Source of the DNA: a bacterium
Lineage (GTDB): Bacteria; UBA6262; WVXT01
Direction: 5' to 3'
Length of the DNA stretch: 39,659 bases
NCBI GenBank assembly: GCA_011773355.1
Contig: WVXT01000057.1
Location: 1-39,659, forward strand
Positions 6,227 to 15,212 of the stretch are shown here, one piece after another (within the stretch, counting starts at the first letter, position 1; the number at the start of each line of letters is the position of its first letter). The notes under the pieces are model-generated. The model worked only from the letters and a program-made list of their open reading frames with translations. It did not search any database and was not told the DNA's origin. Position numbers and translations under genes: made by a program.

Positions 6227-8065
6227 TTATTCCTCCTCACTAAATTTTAAGAACGTTAGAAAGGCTTCCTGGGGAACGTCTACTTTTCCTAATCTCTTCA
6301 TCTTTTTCTTGCCTTCTTTCTGTTTCTCCAGAAGTTTTCTCTTTCTAGTAACGTCTCCTCCGTATAGCTTTGCAGTTACATCCTTGCGGAAAGCTCTGAT
6401 CGTTTCCCGAGCGATGATTCTATTTTCTATTTTGGCCTGAATGGGCACGGGAATCTGCTGTCTGGGAATTACCTCCTTTAACTCCTTGGCAATCTTCTGT
6501 GCTCGATAATATGCCTTTTCCCGAGGAAGAATTACAGAAAGAGCCTCCACCGGCTCATAATTTATTAGTATTACCAATTTCGCCAGATCTCCCGCCTTAT
6601 AACCAATATGCTGATAATCGAGAGAAGCAAATCCACGGCTTACTGATTTCAGCCTGTCGTAGAAACCGGCGATCATCTCCGCAAGGGGCAATTCGTAAGT
6701 CAAAATTACTCTTTGAGGATTTATATATTTCATAGAAATAAATTTCGACCTTCTTTTCTCCATAAGTTTCATTACCCCTCCCAGAAATTCACCGGGCAGA
6801 ATAATGGTCACCTTGACCAAAGGTTCGGCAATCTCGGCAATCTCACTTTCTGGCGGAAGGTCGGCTGGATTATTTATGTAGATTATCTCCCCTTCTTCCT
6901 CTGGAGAATCTTTTTTCTTCCTCTTTGTTCCTTTAATTTTCTTTATGCGGTAAATTACATTAGGCGCAGTGACAACCAGAGCCAGGTTATATTCTCTTTC
7001 CAGGCGCTCCCTGACTATCTCCATGTGCAGAAGTCCCAGGAATCCACAGCGAAAGCCATAGCCAAGCACCGAGTCCTCTGCCTGGTACTCAAATGAAGCA
7101 TCGTTTAGCCTGAGCCTTTCCAGAGCTTTCTTCAAGTGTTCATAATCTGCCGTATTAACAGGATAGAGGCCGCAAAAGACGAAAGGCTTCACCTCTCTTA
7201 ACCTGCCGTAAGGCTTTATTCCCGGCTTGGATGGATCAATAATTGTATCTCCAATTTTTACACTATGTATATCCTTTATACCGGCAACCAGATACCCCAC
7301 TTCGCCCGCCTCAAGGCTGGGAGCAGATACCATCTTTAGATGGAACACGCCCAGTTCGTCAACTTCAAATTTTTTCCCTGTAGACATCATCTCTATTTTC
7401 ATTCCCTGCCGCAGGGTGCCATCGAATACTCTCACATAAATAACTGCTCCCCGGTAAGGATCGAAGACCGAGTCGAAGACCAGTGCAGAAAGCGGCCCGT
7501 CAGGAGAACCACGAGGAGGAGGGATCTGGTGAACGATCGCTTCCAGCACTTCCTTTATCCCTTTTCCCAGTTTGGCACTTGTCTGTAGAATTGCTGCTTC
7601 ATCCCCGTCCATAATCTCCATAATTTGATGCTTGACGCTTAATATATCCGCATTTGGTAAATCTATCTTATTTATTACCGGAATAATCTTTAGATTATTT
7701 TCATTGGCCAGATAAACATTTGCCAGAGTCTGTGCTTCAACCCCTTGAGCTGCATCAACAACCAGAAGAGTCCCTTCACAGGCAACGAGACTCCGTGCCA
7801 CTTCATAGGTGAAATCAACATGTCCCGGGGTATCGATTAGATTCAGAGTATATTTCTTACCATCGTCAGCAGCATACTCAAGTCTGATCGCTTTTGCTTT
7901 TATGGTAATTCCTTTTTCCCTCTCCAGGTCCATATCGTCCAGAACCTGGTCTCTCATCTCCCTGGCACTTACCGCCTTGGTCAACTCTAAAATCCTGTCG
8001 GCAAGGGTAGACTTTCCATGGTCTATATGGGCAATAATGGAAAAGTTTCTTATGTCTTCCCTCAA
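6227..8065 (-). CDS. lepA: Elongation factor 4 (ribosomal back-translocase LepA)
   Basis: A 612-residue translational GTPase with the G1 motif AHIDHGKST (12-20), DTPGH (78-82) and NKID (132-135), plus the YGGDVTRKRKLLEKQKEGKKKMK C-terminal region typical of LepA. EF4 acts on stalled or mistranslocated ribosomes. It is about 12 residues longer than common LepA, owing to a charged insertion near 376-392 (a lysine-rich run followed by glutamates). Its start codon overlaps the mtaB stop by four bases (ATGA). The order lepA-lepB is common in many bacteria. Confidence 0.96.
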   Translation of the reverse strand: MREDIRNFSIIAHIDHGKSTLADRILELTKAVSAREMRDQVLDDMDLEREKGITIKAKAIRLEYAADDGKKYTLNLIDTPGHVDFTYEVARSLVACEGTLLVVDAAQGVEAQTLANVYLANENNLKIIPVINKIDLPNADILSVKHQIMEIMDGDEAAILQTSAKLGKGIKEVLEAIVHQIPPPRGSPDGPLSALVFDSVFDPYRGAVIYVRVFDGTLRQGMKIEMMSTGKKFEVDELGVFHLKMVSAPSLEAGEVGYLVAGIKDIHSVKIGDTIIDPSKPGIKPYGRLREVKPFVFCGLYPVNTADYEHLKKALERLRLNDASFEYQAEDSVLGYGFRCGFLGLLHMEIVRERLEREYNLALVVTAPNVIYRIKKIKGTKRKKKDSPEEEGEIIYINNPADLPPESEIAEIAEPLVKVTIILPGEFLGGVMKLMEKRRSKFISMKYINPQRVILTYELPLAEMIAGFYDRLKSVSRGFASLDYQHIGYKAGDLAKLVILINYEPVEALSVILPREKAYYRAQKIAKELKEVIPRQQIPVPIQAKIENRIIARETIRAFRKDVTAKLYGGDVTRKRKLLEKQKEGKKKMKRLGKVDVPQEAFLTFLKFSEEE

Positions 8066-9345
8066 TGCAGTATCTCTCCTATGGCAAATCTATAGTTAAC
8101 ATCGTCAATCCTCACAGAAACCAACCTATTCAACTCATCCTCGCTTGCCGGGGCGAGAACTCTGATGTAGTTACTGGAGAAACCGGAATGGAAGACTCTT
8201 CCGTTCTCTCGTTTTCCCTGCACTTTTCTTTCAAAAAGGACCACCAGTTCCTTGTTCAAATACTGCCGGTAAAATTTTTCTCTTAGCTCTTTTTCTAAAT
8301 TATCGAGCGTCCTGCTACGCCGTCTCATCTCGGAAGGAGAGACTCTCCCGGGCAACCTACTGGCCACAGTCCCCGGTCTGGGAGAGAACCTGAATATGTG
8401 CATTTTAGAGAAACCCATTTTGTTCACAAAATCGTAAGTATTGTAGAATCTTCTCTCTGTTTCACCAGGAAATCCCACAATCAAATCAGTAGAAATCCCC
8501 ACATCAGGGATACTCTTGCGCACCATTTCTATAATCTTTTGATAATCACCAGTCGTATATTTCCGATTCATTATCTTCAACACATGGTCGTCGCCACTCT
8601 GCAGGGGGATATGTAGATGGTGGCACATTTTAGAAAAAGATTTCATTGCTGCAATCAAGCCCTGGTTAATATGCAAAGGTTCAATTGAACTAATTCTTAT
8701 TCTCTCCAGCCCTGTTAAAGAATTAAGTTTCTCCAGAAGAGGAACGAGCTTCTGATAATTCCCCAAATTTATGCCACAAAGAACAATCTCTTTATACCCT
8801 GAGTCGACCAAGATGTTAACTTCGCTTAACACCTCGCTAAGGGGTCTGGATGAAACCTCTTTTCTCACGTAGGGAATGATGCAGTAGGAACAGAAGGATT
8901 TGCAACCATCTTGAATCTTTACAAAGGCGCGCGTGTGTTGAGGAAACCTGCTTATAAATCTAAGTTTTCCGTGAGATTCTTCTGTTTCTCTTATTGCAAA
9001 AACTTCTTTTGCAAGACATCCTGCAATATGCCTTTTCTGGGAATTATCAAAGACCTGACATTGAGGAGAAATCTTTTTCAACTCCTGAGGACTTCTCTGG
9101 GCATAACATCCCGTAACCACTACTTTTGCCTTGCGATTCCTTTTCAGAGCAGAACGGATATACTCACGGCACTTCTGGTCAGTCCGCAGGGTGACAGTAC
9201 AGGTGTTAATAAGATAATAATCGGCATCCTGAGAAAAAGGAACTATCCTGAGCCCTCTTTCTGTCAACTCTTCTTCAATAAGGGCTGTCTCGTACTGGTT
9301 AACTTTACATCCCAGAGTATATGTGGCAACACTCTTGCGCCTCAT
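8062..9345 (-). CDS. mtaB: tRNA t6A37 methylthiotransferase MtaB
   Basis: A 427-residue radical SAM methylthiotransferase that converts t6A37 to ms2t6A37 in ANN-decoding tRNAs. The N-terminal UPF0004 domain has cysteines C13, C49 and C80 for the auxiliary iron-sulfur cluster. The radical SAM cluster is C148-x3-C152-x2-C155. A C-terminal TRAM domain covers roughly 365-425. The opening with TLGCKVNQYET (CKVNQ rather than the CQMN of MiaB) favours MtaB over MiaB. It overlaps lepA by four bases. The start has only a weak upstream ribosome site and lies near a palindromic repeat at 9375-9433. Confidence 0.9.
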   Translation of the reverse strand: MRRKSVATYTLGCKVNQYETALIEEELTERGLRIVPFSQDADYYLINTCTVTLRTDQKCREYIRSALKRNRKAKVVVTGCYAQRSPQELKKISPQCQVFDNSQKRHIAGCLAKEVFAIRETEESHGKLRFISRFPQHTRAFVKIQDGCKSFCSYCIIPYVRKEVSSRPLSEVLSEVNILVDSGYKEIVLCGINLGNYQKLVPLLEKLNSLTGLERIRISSIEPLHINQGLIAAMKSFSKMCHHLHIPLQSGDDHVLKIMNRKYTTGDYQKIIEMVRKSIPDVGISTDLIVGFPGETERRFYNTYDFVNKMGFSKMHIFRFSPRPGTVASRLPGRVSPSEMRRRSRTLDNLEKELREKFYRQYLNKELVVLFERKVQGKRENGRVFHSGFSSNYIRVLAPASEDELNRLVSVRIDDVNYRFAIGEILH

Positions 9346-9374
9346 GTTTACCCGCTCAGCCAGTAATGGTTCCC

Positions 9375-9433
9375 GTAGTGCAGGGGCTTATCCCACCCCG
9401 ATTTATCGGGACGCCTATAAAAAGCTACACTAC
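9375..9433. repeat. Cloverleaf-like palindromic intergenic repeat
   Basis: The outer arms GTAGTGCAG (9375-9383) and CTACACTAC (9425-9433) pair at eight of nine positions. Inside lie two small hairpins: GGGG...TCCC at 9383-9394, and CCCGAT-TT-ATCGGG at 9397-9410. The result folds like a three-way junction. It occupies most of the gap between mtaB and the PAC2 gene. The inner CCCGAT/ATCGGG hairpin recurs at 14612-14626. It looks like a REP-type element rather than a gene. Confidence 0.55.
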
Positions 9434-9466
9434 TACTCAATTCTTGCCAATTTGGTGCCGAATAAT

Positions 9467-10426
9467 TTAATGGTGACCTTTCTTGAACAGGTCGAGGAAT
9501 TTATCCTCATACTGCTTATATATGTCCCACCTATCCAGTTCTGCTTTTAATTCTCTTGCCTTGGAAATGTCTTTCTTTGCTTCCTGGAAGAGTTTCTGGA
9601 TCTTTTCTTTAGCAGAATCTGGAATCTTGGTGTGGGCGCCAAGACTCTCTTTTATTTTCTGAATCTCCTCATCGCTTATAGGTTTCTTTTGCTCATGCAC
9701 TCCATGGATCTTGAAGTAATCGACAAATTTGCCAATTTCCTCTTCCAATTGCTTTGCCTGGGAATCGAGCTCCGAAGTGTCTAGCTCTAACCCCACCATT
9801 TTGCACAGGACTTCCAGAACTGCCTTAGAGGATTTAGGATTTTCTATCTGGATAGTATAGTATGGGAGCTCCCCTAACAAGCAGATGCCCTGAAACCCTT
9901 TCTCCTTGGCCACTGCTAATAGTAAGCCGTTCATGCCGCTGATTTGCCCCTGGTTCATTAAAGATACCCCGTAATCTCTAAAATCCTTTGCCAGGGAAGA
10001 ATGGGTTACCACTCCCCAAACTTTGGGCTCGTTAGTATGCTCCATAACCGAAGGCATAGCTGCAAAAGTATACACTCTCTCCACGCCAAACTTCCCCACC
10101 AGATCCAAAATTTCACAAGCAAATTCGTACTCTTTTTCCAGGGAAGGTTGGGCTTCGCCCAAAAAAATTACCAGGTCATGGACAACCTTTTTGTCTATCC
10201 AGTAGTAGAACTTGCTCTTGGGAAATTTCGGTATTTCTATTATGTTATCCTTGATAGAGGCACCCACAGGGTGGAAGAATCCACCAGCTTCAATCTCTCC
10301 GAATTCCTCTGCCCCCAATTTTTCCCTCAGGTAGGTCGCTGCTTTTAGTGCCACGTTCCCCATGCCCGGCCATGCTGCAACCAGATAAGGACTATTCAAT
10401 TTAGGCTCCTTTTGAAGTTTGAACAT
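9467..10426 (-). CDS. PAC2-family protein (proteasome assembly chaperone-like fold)
   Basis: A 319-residue soluble protein of the PAC2/DUF75 family, with VAAWPGMGNVA near the N-terminus and a conserved GLLGELPYY-like segment (here ICLLGELPYYTIQ). Bacterial and archaeal members are named after the eukaryotic proteasome assembly chaperone 2, but their role is not established. The last 110 residues are charged and probably helical or coiled-coil (SDEEIQKIKES, AKEKIQKLFQEAKK). The ATG at 10426 has AAAGGAG at good spacing; an upstream in-frame ATG at 10450 is less well supported. No proteasome gene is in the window. Confidence 0.8.
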   Translation of the reverse strand: MFKLQKEPKLNSPYLVAAWPGMGNVALKAATYLREKLGAEEFGEIEAGGFFHPVGASIKDNIIEIPKFPKSKFYYWIDKKVVHDLVIFLGEAQPSLEKEYEFACEILDLVGKFGVERVYTFAAMPSVMEHTNEPKVWGVVTHSSLAKDFRDYGVSLMNQGQISGMNGLLLAVAKEKGFQGICLLGELPYYTIQIENPKSSKAVLEVLCKMVGLELDTSELDSQAKQLEEEIGKFVDYFKIHGVHEQKKPISDEEIQKIKESLGAHTKIPDSAKEKIQKLFQEAKKDISKARELKAELDRWDIYKQYEDKFLDLFKKGHH

Positions 10427-10450
10427 TCCTTTCTCCTTTCTAAACACCAT

Positions 10451-10653
10451 AAATAAAGTTCATAAAGCACTTTAACATTTTCGTAAAGAACCAATAAATA
10501 CTTATATTCTCGGTCATAGCAAAGACATAATAAATTACTTTAAGTTTATATTAAGTAACCCGTGTTTGTTTCCAATCTTCCAACAATAGGAACCTCTGGG
10601 CCAGCTGTTGATAACCAATAACCTGGCACCTTTTCCTGCCGCCCCTGTCCCAA
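10451..10653. other. Intergenic gap between rsmE and the PAC2 gene
   Basis: This 203-nt stretch is AT-rich on the PAC2 side (about 10451-10560) and more balanced on the rsmE side. I see no strong terminator hairpin with a T-run and no convincing promoter, although the AT-rich half is where a PAC2 promoter would be expected. A frame of 79 codons crossing from rsmE (10790 to 10551) has no sign of selection and is not called. Confidence 0.4.
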
Positions 10654-11424
10654 TTAGGCCAGGTCTCCTGATTCGTAAAGGGCTGTGATGGCAACAACCA
10701 GTCCTGCAGTTTCTGTGCGCAGTATCCTGGAGCCCAGAGTGACCGGGACCAGTCCCATCTTCTTTGCCTGTTCCACCTCTTCCGGAGCAAATCCGCCTTC
10801 AGGACCGATAAATATAGCCAGAGCTAACTTAGAGACACCACCACCCACGCCACTTCTCAGCACCTCTCTTAAGCGACTCTTCTCTTCCATTTCCCAGGCG
10901 ATTATGCCCATCGGGAACTTTCTCGCTGAAAATTCCCTCAATGCCTGTGAGAAATCTAAAACAGGACCAACTTTGAGTATGGTGCTTCTACCAGATTGCT
11001 TTGCCGCTTCCCGGGCAATCTTCTGCCAGCGAAGGGTTTTCTGTTTAATCTTCTTGTAATCGAGTTTTACTATTGTTCTTTCAGTAGTTACGGGGACTAT
11101 TTCTGAAATACCGATCTCCGTAGACTTCTGGATAATGAAGTCGAGCTTATTCCCTTTGGGAACCGATTGGAAGAGAGTTATCTTGAGTTTCGGTTCTGTT
11201 TCCCTTCTTCTTTGGGTGATTATCTCTGCTTTTACCCTGGGAAGCCCTGCGGATCTATCTATCTCCAAAATTCTCACCCTGAATCCATTCCCATAGCCAT
11301 CAAAAATATCTATCATATCTCCTTTTCTTTTCCTGAGAACAGTTATGATATGCTTGGCTTCACTCCCGGTAATCAAAACTTCATTGCCCTTTATACCTTT
11401 TGAAGATACAAAAAAATGGGGCAT
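10654..11424 (-). CDS. rsmE: 16S rRNA m3U1498 methyltransferase
   Basis: A 256-residue SPOUT-family methyltransferase that methylates N3 of U1498 in 16S rRNA using SAM. Visible are the N-terminal PUA-like part (GSEAKHIITVLRKRKGD), the RsmE signature QSVPKGNKLDFIIQKSTEIGI, and the knot region IGPEGGFAPEEVEQA followed by LGSRILRTETAGLVV. The ATG at 11424 opens the conserved MPHFFV start; a TTG six bases upstream is possible. It follows dnaJ after a 63-nt gap in the heat-shock operon. In many Firmicutes prmA lies between dnaJ and rsmE; here it does not. Confidence 0.94.
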   Translation of the reverse strand: MPHFFVSSKGIKGNEVLITGSEAKHIITVLRKRKGDMIDIFDGYGNGFRVRILEIDRSAGLPRVKAEIITQRRRETEPKLKITLFQSVPKGNKLDFIIQKSTEIGISEIVPVTTERTIVKLDYKKIKQKTLRWQKIAREAAKQSGRSTILKVGPVLDFSQALREFSARKFPMGIIAWEMEEKSRLREVLRSGVGGGVSKLALAIFIGPEGGFAPEEVEQAKKMGLVPVTLGSRILRTETAGLVVAITALYESGDLA

Positions 11425-11487
11425 TGTCAAAAACCCCTTTAAAGAGTGGTAAATCTGAAAGTTCGGGCTCCGTGATTCTCGGACTTC

Positions 11488-12627
11488 TCACTGACCGAAC
11501 ATTTTTTTAAAAATTCCCTTACTCCGTTCACGTTCCAGACTTCGGAACTCTTCCAGCAATTTCTTTTCCTCAGAAGTGAGCTTGGTGGGCACCTGCACAA
11601 TCACCTTTACATACTCATCCCCCTGACTTCTACCATGAAGGCTGGGCATCCCTTTGCCCTTGAGTTTAAATACTTTATTTGTGGGTGTGCCTGAAGGAAC
11701 ACGCATTTTCACACTACTTTTTAGAGTGGGAACTTCAACCTCTCCGCCAAGGCAAGCGGTGGTAAACAGTATGGGAACCTCTGTATACAGGTCGTCTCCT
11801 TCTCGCTCAAAAATCTTATGGGGCTTTACATGGATTACCACATAGAGGTCTCCACTGGGACCCCCCAGTTCTCCCGCCTCGCCTTTTCCCCTAACCCTTA
11901 TACTTGTTCCTGTATCCACTCCTGGGGGAATCTTCAAAGAAATAGAAGAACTCTTCTTGACTTTGCCTCGGCCATTACATACCGCACAGGGCGTCTCAAT
12001 GACTTCACCCGAGCCTCGGCAACGGCTACAGGTCTGGGAAAAACTGAAAGTAAAGAATCCTCCTCTGCCATAACTGACCTGTCCCGTACCCTGGCATTGT
12101 GGACAGGTCTTCTTTCCTGTCCCTGGCTTGGCACCAGAACCTGCACATTTGGAACAGGTGACCGTATGGAAAATTTTGACTTCTTTCTCAGTCCCCGAGG
12201 CTGCCTCTTCCAGGGTTATGCTTTGAGTATATTCCAGGTCGGCGCCTCTGGTAGCTCTTCTCCTCCTGCCCCTGCCTGTGCCAAAGAAATCGAAAAGGTC
12301 GCCAAAAATCGACTCTCCAAAACCGAACCCACGCAAGATATCTTCAAAGCCACTAAAATCCGCCCCACGGAAAATATCTTCATAAGTGTAAGTGGCGTCA
12401 ATCCCCGCATGGCCGAACTGGTCGTACTGGACTCTCTTCTTGGGGTCAGAGAGCACAGCGTATGCCTCGGATATCTCTTTAAACTTCTCCTCTGCTTCTT
12501 TCTTCTTCTCCGGGGCCACTTTATCAGGGTGGTACTGCAGGGCCAAACTACGATATGCCCTCTTTATCTCATCCCCAGAGGCATCCCTGCTTATCCCCAA
12601 AACCTCATAATAATCCCTTTTGGCCAA
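11488..12627 (-). CDS. dnaJ: Chaperone DnaJ (Hsp40)
   Basis: A 379-residue class A J-protein that delivers clients to DnaK and stimulates its ATPase. The J domain has HPD at 33-35. A glycine/phenylalanine-rich linker with many acidic residues covers about 72-120, followed by a short run of arginines. Four CxxCxGxG zinc motifs begin at C158, C175, C200 and C214. The C-terminal substrate-binding domains follow. Length is standard. It lies 31 nt after dnaK in the HrcA-controlled operon. Confidence 0.97.
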   Translation of the reverse strand: MAKRDYYEVLGISRDASGDEIKRAYRSLALQYHPDKVAPEKKKEAEEKFKEISEAYAVLSDPKKRVQYDQFGHAGIDATYTYEDIFRGADFSGFEDILRGFGFGESIFGDLFDFFGTGRGRRRRATRGADLEYTQSITLEEAASGTEKEVKIFHTVTCSKCAGSGAKPGTGKKTCPQCQGTGQVSYGRGGFFTFSFSQTCSRCRGSGEVIETPCAVCNGRGKVKKSSSISLKIPPGVDTGTSIRVRGKGEAGELGGPSGDLYVVIHVKPHKIFEREGDDLYTEVPILFTTACLGGEVEVPTLKSSVKMRVPSGTPTNKVFKLKGKGMPSLHGRSQGDEYVKVIVQVPTKLTSEEKKLLEEFRSLERERSKGIFKKMFGQ

Positions 12628-12658
12628 ACCTTTCTACCCCCGTAATGACTGTAAAAGT

Positions 12659-14557
12659 CTATTTCTTCTCTTCACCTTCGTCTTTCTCTTCGTATTCAGC
12701 CTCAATTACATCTTCTTTTCCTTTTTTCTTTTCCTCTTTTTTCTCCTCTTTCTTTGTCTCTTTCTCTTCCGGCTTTGCTTCCCTTTTCTTCGCTGCCTCC
12801 TTATAGACCTCCTCAGCCAATCTATGGGAAGCCTGGCTAAGTTCTTCCTGAGTCTTTTTTATCTTTTCCAGGTCTTTTCCCGCCAGAGCATCCTTTGCCT
12901 CTTTCAAGGCTTTCTCTATTTTCTCTTTCTCTTCTTTGGAAACTTTATCCCCATACTCCTTTAATGACTTTTCTGTGGAATAGATTACTGTGTCCGCCTG
13001 ATTTCTCAGCTCAGCTTCCTCTTTTCGCTTCTTATCCTCACTGGCAAATTTCTCCGCCTCCTTAACCATCTTCTCTATCTCTTCCTCAGCAAGTTTCATG
13101 GGAGCGGTAATTTTCATACTCTGCTCTTTGCCTGTTCCCAGGTCTTTTGCGGTTACATGAAGAATGCCGTTGGTATCTATATCAAAAGTCACTTCAATCC
13201 GCGGCACCCCACGAGGAGCAGGGGGTATACCTACGAGCTGAAACGTCCCCAGTTCAGTATTATCCCTGGCCATGGGCCGTTCTCCCTGGAGGACATGGAC
13301 ATCTACTGCTGGCTGGTTATCTGCTGCCGTAGAGAAGATTTGACTTCTCTTGGTAGGAATGGTGGTGTTTCTTTCAATCAGTTTTGTGAATATTCCTCCC
13401 AATGTCTCTATTCCCAGGGAAAGAGGAGTTACGTCCAGGAGAAGGACTTCCTTGACATCTCCAGTAACCACTCCCGCCTGGATAGCAGCCCCCATAGCCA
13501 CGCATTCCATAGGGTCAATCCCTCTTTCTACCTTTTTTCCCACGAGGTTCTCCATAAAGCGCTGAACAATGGGCATCCTTGTGGGCCCTCCCACCAGAAT
13601 TATGCGGTCGATTTCCTTAGGACTGGTCTTGGCATCCTGCAGGGCCTGGTCCACTGATTCCCGGCACTTCTCCACAGTGGGGGTGACCAGCTCCTCTAAC
13701 TTCGCCCTACTTAAACTCTTTATCAGGTGCTTTGGTCCAGTAGCATCAGCAGTAATGAAGGGAAGGTTAATTTCCGTGGTAAGGGTAGTGGAAAGCTCAA
13801 TCTTTGCCTTTTCTGCTGCCTCCCTCAGCCGATGGAAAGCCATCTTGTCATTCCTCACATCTATGCCCGTCTCCTTCCTAAATTCTTCTGCTATATAGTC
13901 GATTATAGCATTATCCATATCTGTCCCGCCAAGCTGGGTGTCTCCGGAAGTTGCTCTCACTTCAAAGCCGCTGGTCTCTTTTGCCTTATCGTAGAACATC
14001 TCCAGTATGGTAACGTCGAGAGTCCCTCCCCCAAAGTCGAAGACCATAATCTTCTGTTCCTTTCCCGCCTTGTCTATTCCATAGGCTAAAGAAGCTGCTG
14101 TTGGTTCATTGATAATCCTCTCCACCTCTAAACCGGCAATTCTACCCGCATCCTTCGTAGCCTGTCTCTGATTATCGTTGAAGTAAGCAGGGCAGGTAAT
14201 TATGGCCTTATCTATTTTTTCGCCCACGAATGCTTCTGCGTCCTCTCTTATTTTCTGCAGTATGAACGCGGATATCTCCTGAGGAGTATACTCCTTTCCC
14301 AGAATCTTATACTTGTGGTCAGTACCCATCTTTCTCTTTGCCGCCATGACTGTTCCTTCTGGATTGGAGACCGCTTGTCTCCTGGCAGGCTCTCCCACAA
14401 GTCGATGTCCATCCTTGGTAAAAGCGACATAAGAAGGAAAAGCCTTTCCACCGAGGGTTGTACCCTCGGCGCTGGGAATAATTGTAGGTTTTCCTCCCAG
14501 CATAACTGCTGCCGCAGAATTAGAGGTTCCCAGATCAATACCTATTATCTTTGCCAT
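12659..14557 (-). CDS. dnaK: Chaperone DnaK (Hsp70)
   Basis: A 632-residue Hsp70. The nucleotide-binding domain opens with [15 protein letters not shown] and contains [13 protein letters not shown] and [10 protein letters not shown]. The substrate-binding domain starts near residue 390 after [17 protein letters not shown]. The lid is followed by a lysine/glutamate-rich tail and the EAEYEE-like C-terminus. It has a full-strength AAGGAGG ribosome site at 14571-14565, which is part of a repeated sequence. The 108-nt gap after grpE is unusually long for this operon and holds palindromes. Confidence 0.98.
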   Translation of the reverse strand: MAKIIGIDLGTSNSAAAVMLGGKPTIIPSAEGTTLGGKAFPSYVAFTKDGHRLVGEPARRQAVSNPEGTVMAAKRKMGTDHKYKILGKEYTPQEISAFILQKIREDAEAFVGEKIDKAIITCPAYFNDNQRQATKDAGRIAGLEVERIINEPTAASLAYGIDKAGKEQKIMVFDFGGGTLDVTILEMFYDKAKETSGFEVRATSGDTQLGGTDMDNAIIDYIAEEFRKETGIDVRNDKMAFHRLREAAEKAKIELSTTLTTEINLPFITADATGPKHLIKSLSRAKLEELVTPTVEKCRESVDQALQDAKTSPKEIDRIILVGGPTRMPIVQRFMENLVGKKVERGIDPMECVAMGAAIQAGVVTGDVKEVLLLDVTPLSLGIETLGGIFTKLIERNTTIPTKRSQIFSTAADNQPAVDVHVLQGERPMARDNTELGTFQLVGIPPAPRGVPRIEVTFDIDTNGILHVTAKDLGTGKEQSMKITAPMKLAEEEIEKMVKEAEKFASEDKKRKEEAELRNQADTVIYSTEKSLKEYGDKVSKEEKEKIEKALKEAKDALAGKDLEKIKKTQEELSQASHRLAEEVYKEAAKKREAKPEEKETKKEEKKEEKKKGKEDVIEAEYEEKDEGEEKK

Positions 14558-14564
14558 TTAATAA

Positions 14565-14594
14565 CCTCCTTACGCTTCGCTTCATTTGGTCACC
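14565..14594 (-). repeat. RBS-containing intergenic repeat, copy B
   Basis: It matches copy A at 31-60 at 26 of 30 positions with no gap. On the minus strand it ends with AAGGAGG, the Shine-Dalgarno of dnaK, seven bases before the ATG. The shared core is TGAAGCGAAGCG. Either the repeat brought its own ribosome binding site to dnaK or it arose by duplication of a leader. Confidence 0.55.
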
Positions 14595-14610
14595 CGTTCC
14601 GATTCACTAA

Positions 14611-14638
14611 TCCCGATTTCATCGGGATTTCATCGGGA
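14611..14638. repeat. CCCGAT/ATCGGG palindrome with a tandem second arm
   Basis: TCCCGAT (14611-14617) and ATCGGGA (14621-14627) are perfect 7-base inverted arms with a 3-base loop. A second ATCGGGA at 14632-14638 offers an alternative partner. It lies between grpE and dnaK. The same CCCGAT/ATCGGG pair forms the inner hairpin of the element at 9375-9433, so this looks like a dispersed repeat motif. Alternative pairing near the dnaK start could affect translation; that is inference. Confidence 0.5.
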
Positions 14639-14665
14639 CCCCCCTTATGAAATCAACTCAGTCTC

Positions 14666-15205
14666 CTATTTTTTAGCCTTGGCTACTACTACCAAAGCTG
14701 GCCTTATAACTCTATCATGGAGGAGGTAACCAGGACGTATCTCCTTTATTATCTCGTTATCCTTATGCTTATCCGATTCTTGATACTCAACCGCATGATG
14801 CAAATCTGGGTCAAACTTTTCTCCCTCAACCTTTAATCTTTTTAACCCTTCCTTTTCCAGTATCTCTTTAAACTGTTTATGAATTAATTTTACTCCTTCT
14901 TTAATCGACTTAGCTTCGTTTTTCTCATCTTTGGTTGAATGTAGCGCGAGGTCTAAACTATCCAGTATGTTAAGTAACTTAACCACCAGTTCCTGCTTAC
15001 CAAATTCAACCAATCTTTCCTTCTCTTTTTCTATCCTCTTTCGATAATTGTCGAACTCCGCCTTAAGCCTCAAAAGCTGGTCATAGTAGCTATCAGCTAA
15101 TTTCTTCTTCTCTTCAAACGATTGTCTTAATATCTCCAGTTCACTCAGTTTATTTTCCAAACGGAAATCTATTGGCGGTTGTGAAGGCTTTTCTCCACAT
15201 TTCAT
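14666..15205 (-). CDS. grpE: Nucleotide exchange factor GrpE
   Basis: A 179-residue GrpE that releases ADP from DnaK. A long N-terminal coiled-coil (about 15-70, including YYDQLLRLKAEFDNYRKR) precedes the four-helix and beta-wing domain with FDPDLHHAVEY and a C-terminal LLHDRVIRPALVVVAK. It starts seven bases after hrcA ends. The N-terminal acidic tail common in other GrpE proteins is short here. The start is the ATG of MKCGEKP; no better in-frame start is seen nearby. Confidence 0.95.
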   Translation of the reverse strand: MKCGEKPSQPPIDFRLENKLSELEILRQSFEEKKKLADSYYDQLLRLKAEFDNYRKRIEKEKERLVEFGKQELVVKLLNILDSLDLALHSTKDEKNEAKSIKEGVKLIHKQFKEILEKEGLKRLKVEGEKFDPDLHHAVEYQESDKHKDNEIIKEIRPGYLLHDRVIRPALVVVAKAKK

Positions 15206-15212
15206 TAGATAT

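Noticed and set aside
10551-10790. A 79-codon frame overlapping the end of rsmE
   Set aside because: It shares most of its length with rsmE in another frame, is rich in Trp and Arg, and has no recognisable domain. It looks like a shadow frame.
11424-11430. TTGACA at the rsmE start as a promoter -35
   Set aside because: It overlaps the start codon and has no suitable -10 downstream outside the coding sequence.
11818-12645. Long plus-strand frame of 275 codons opposite dnaJ
   Set aside because: It is fully antisense to dnaJ, has no family resemblance, and arises from codon bias of the real gene. The same applies to the other plus-strand frames.
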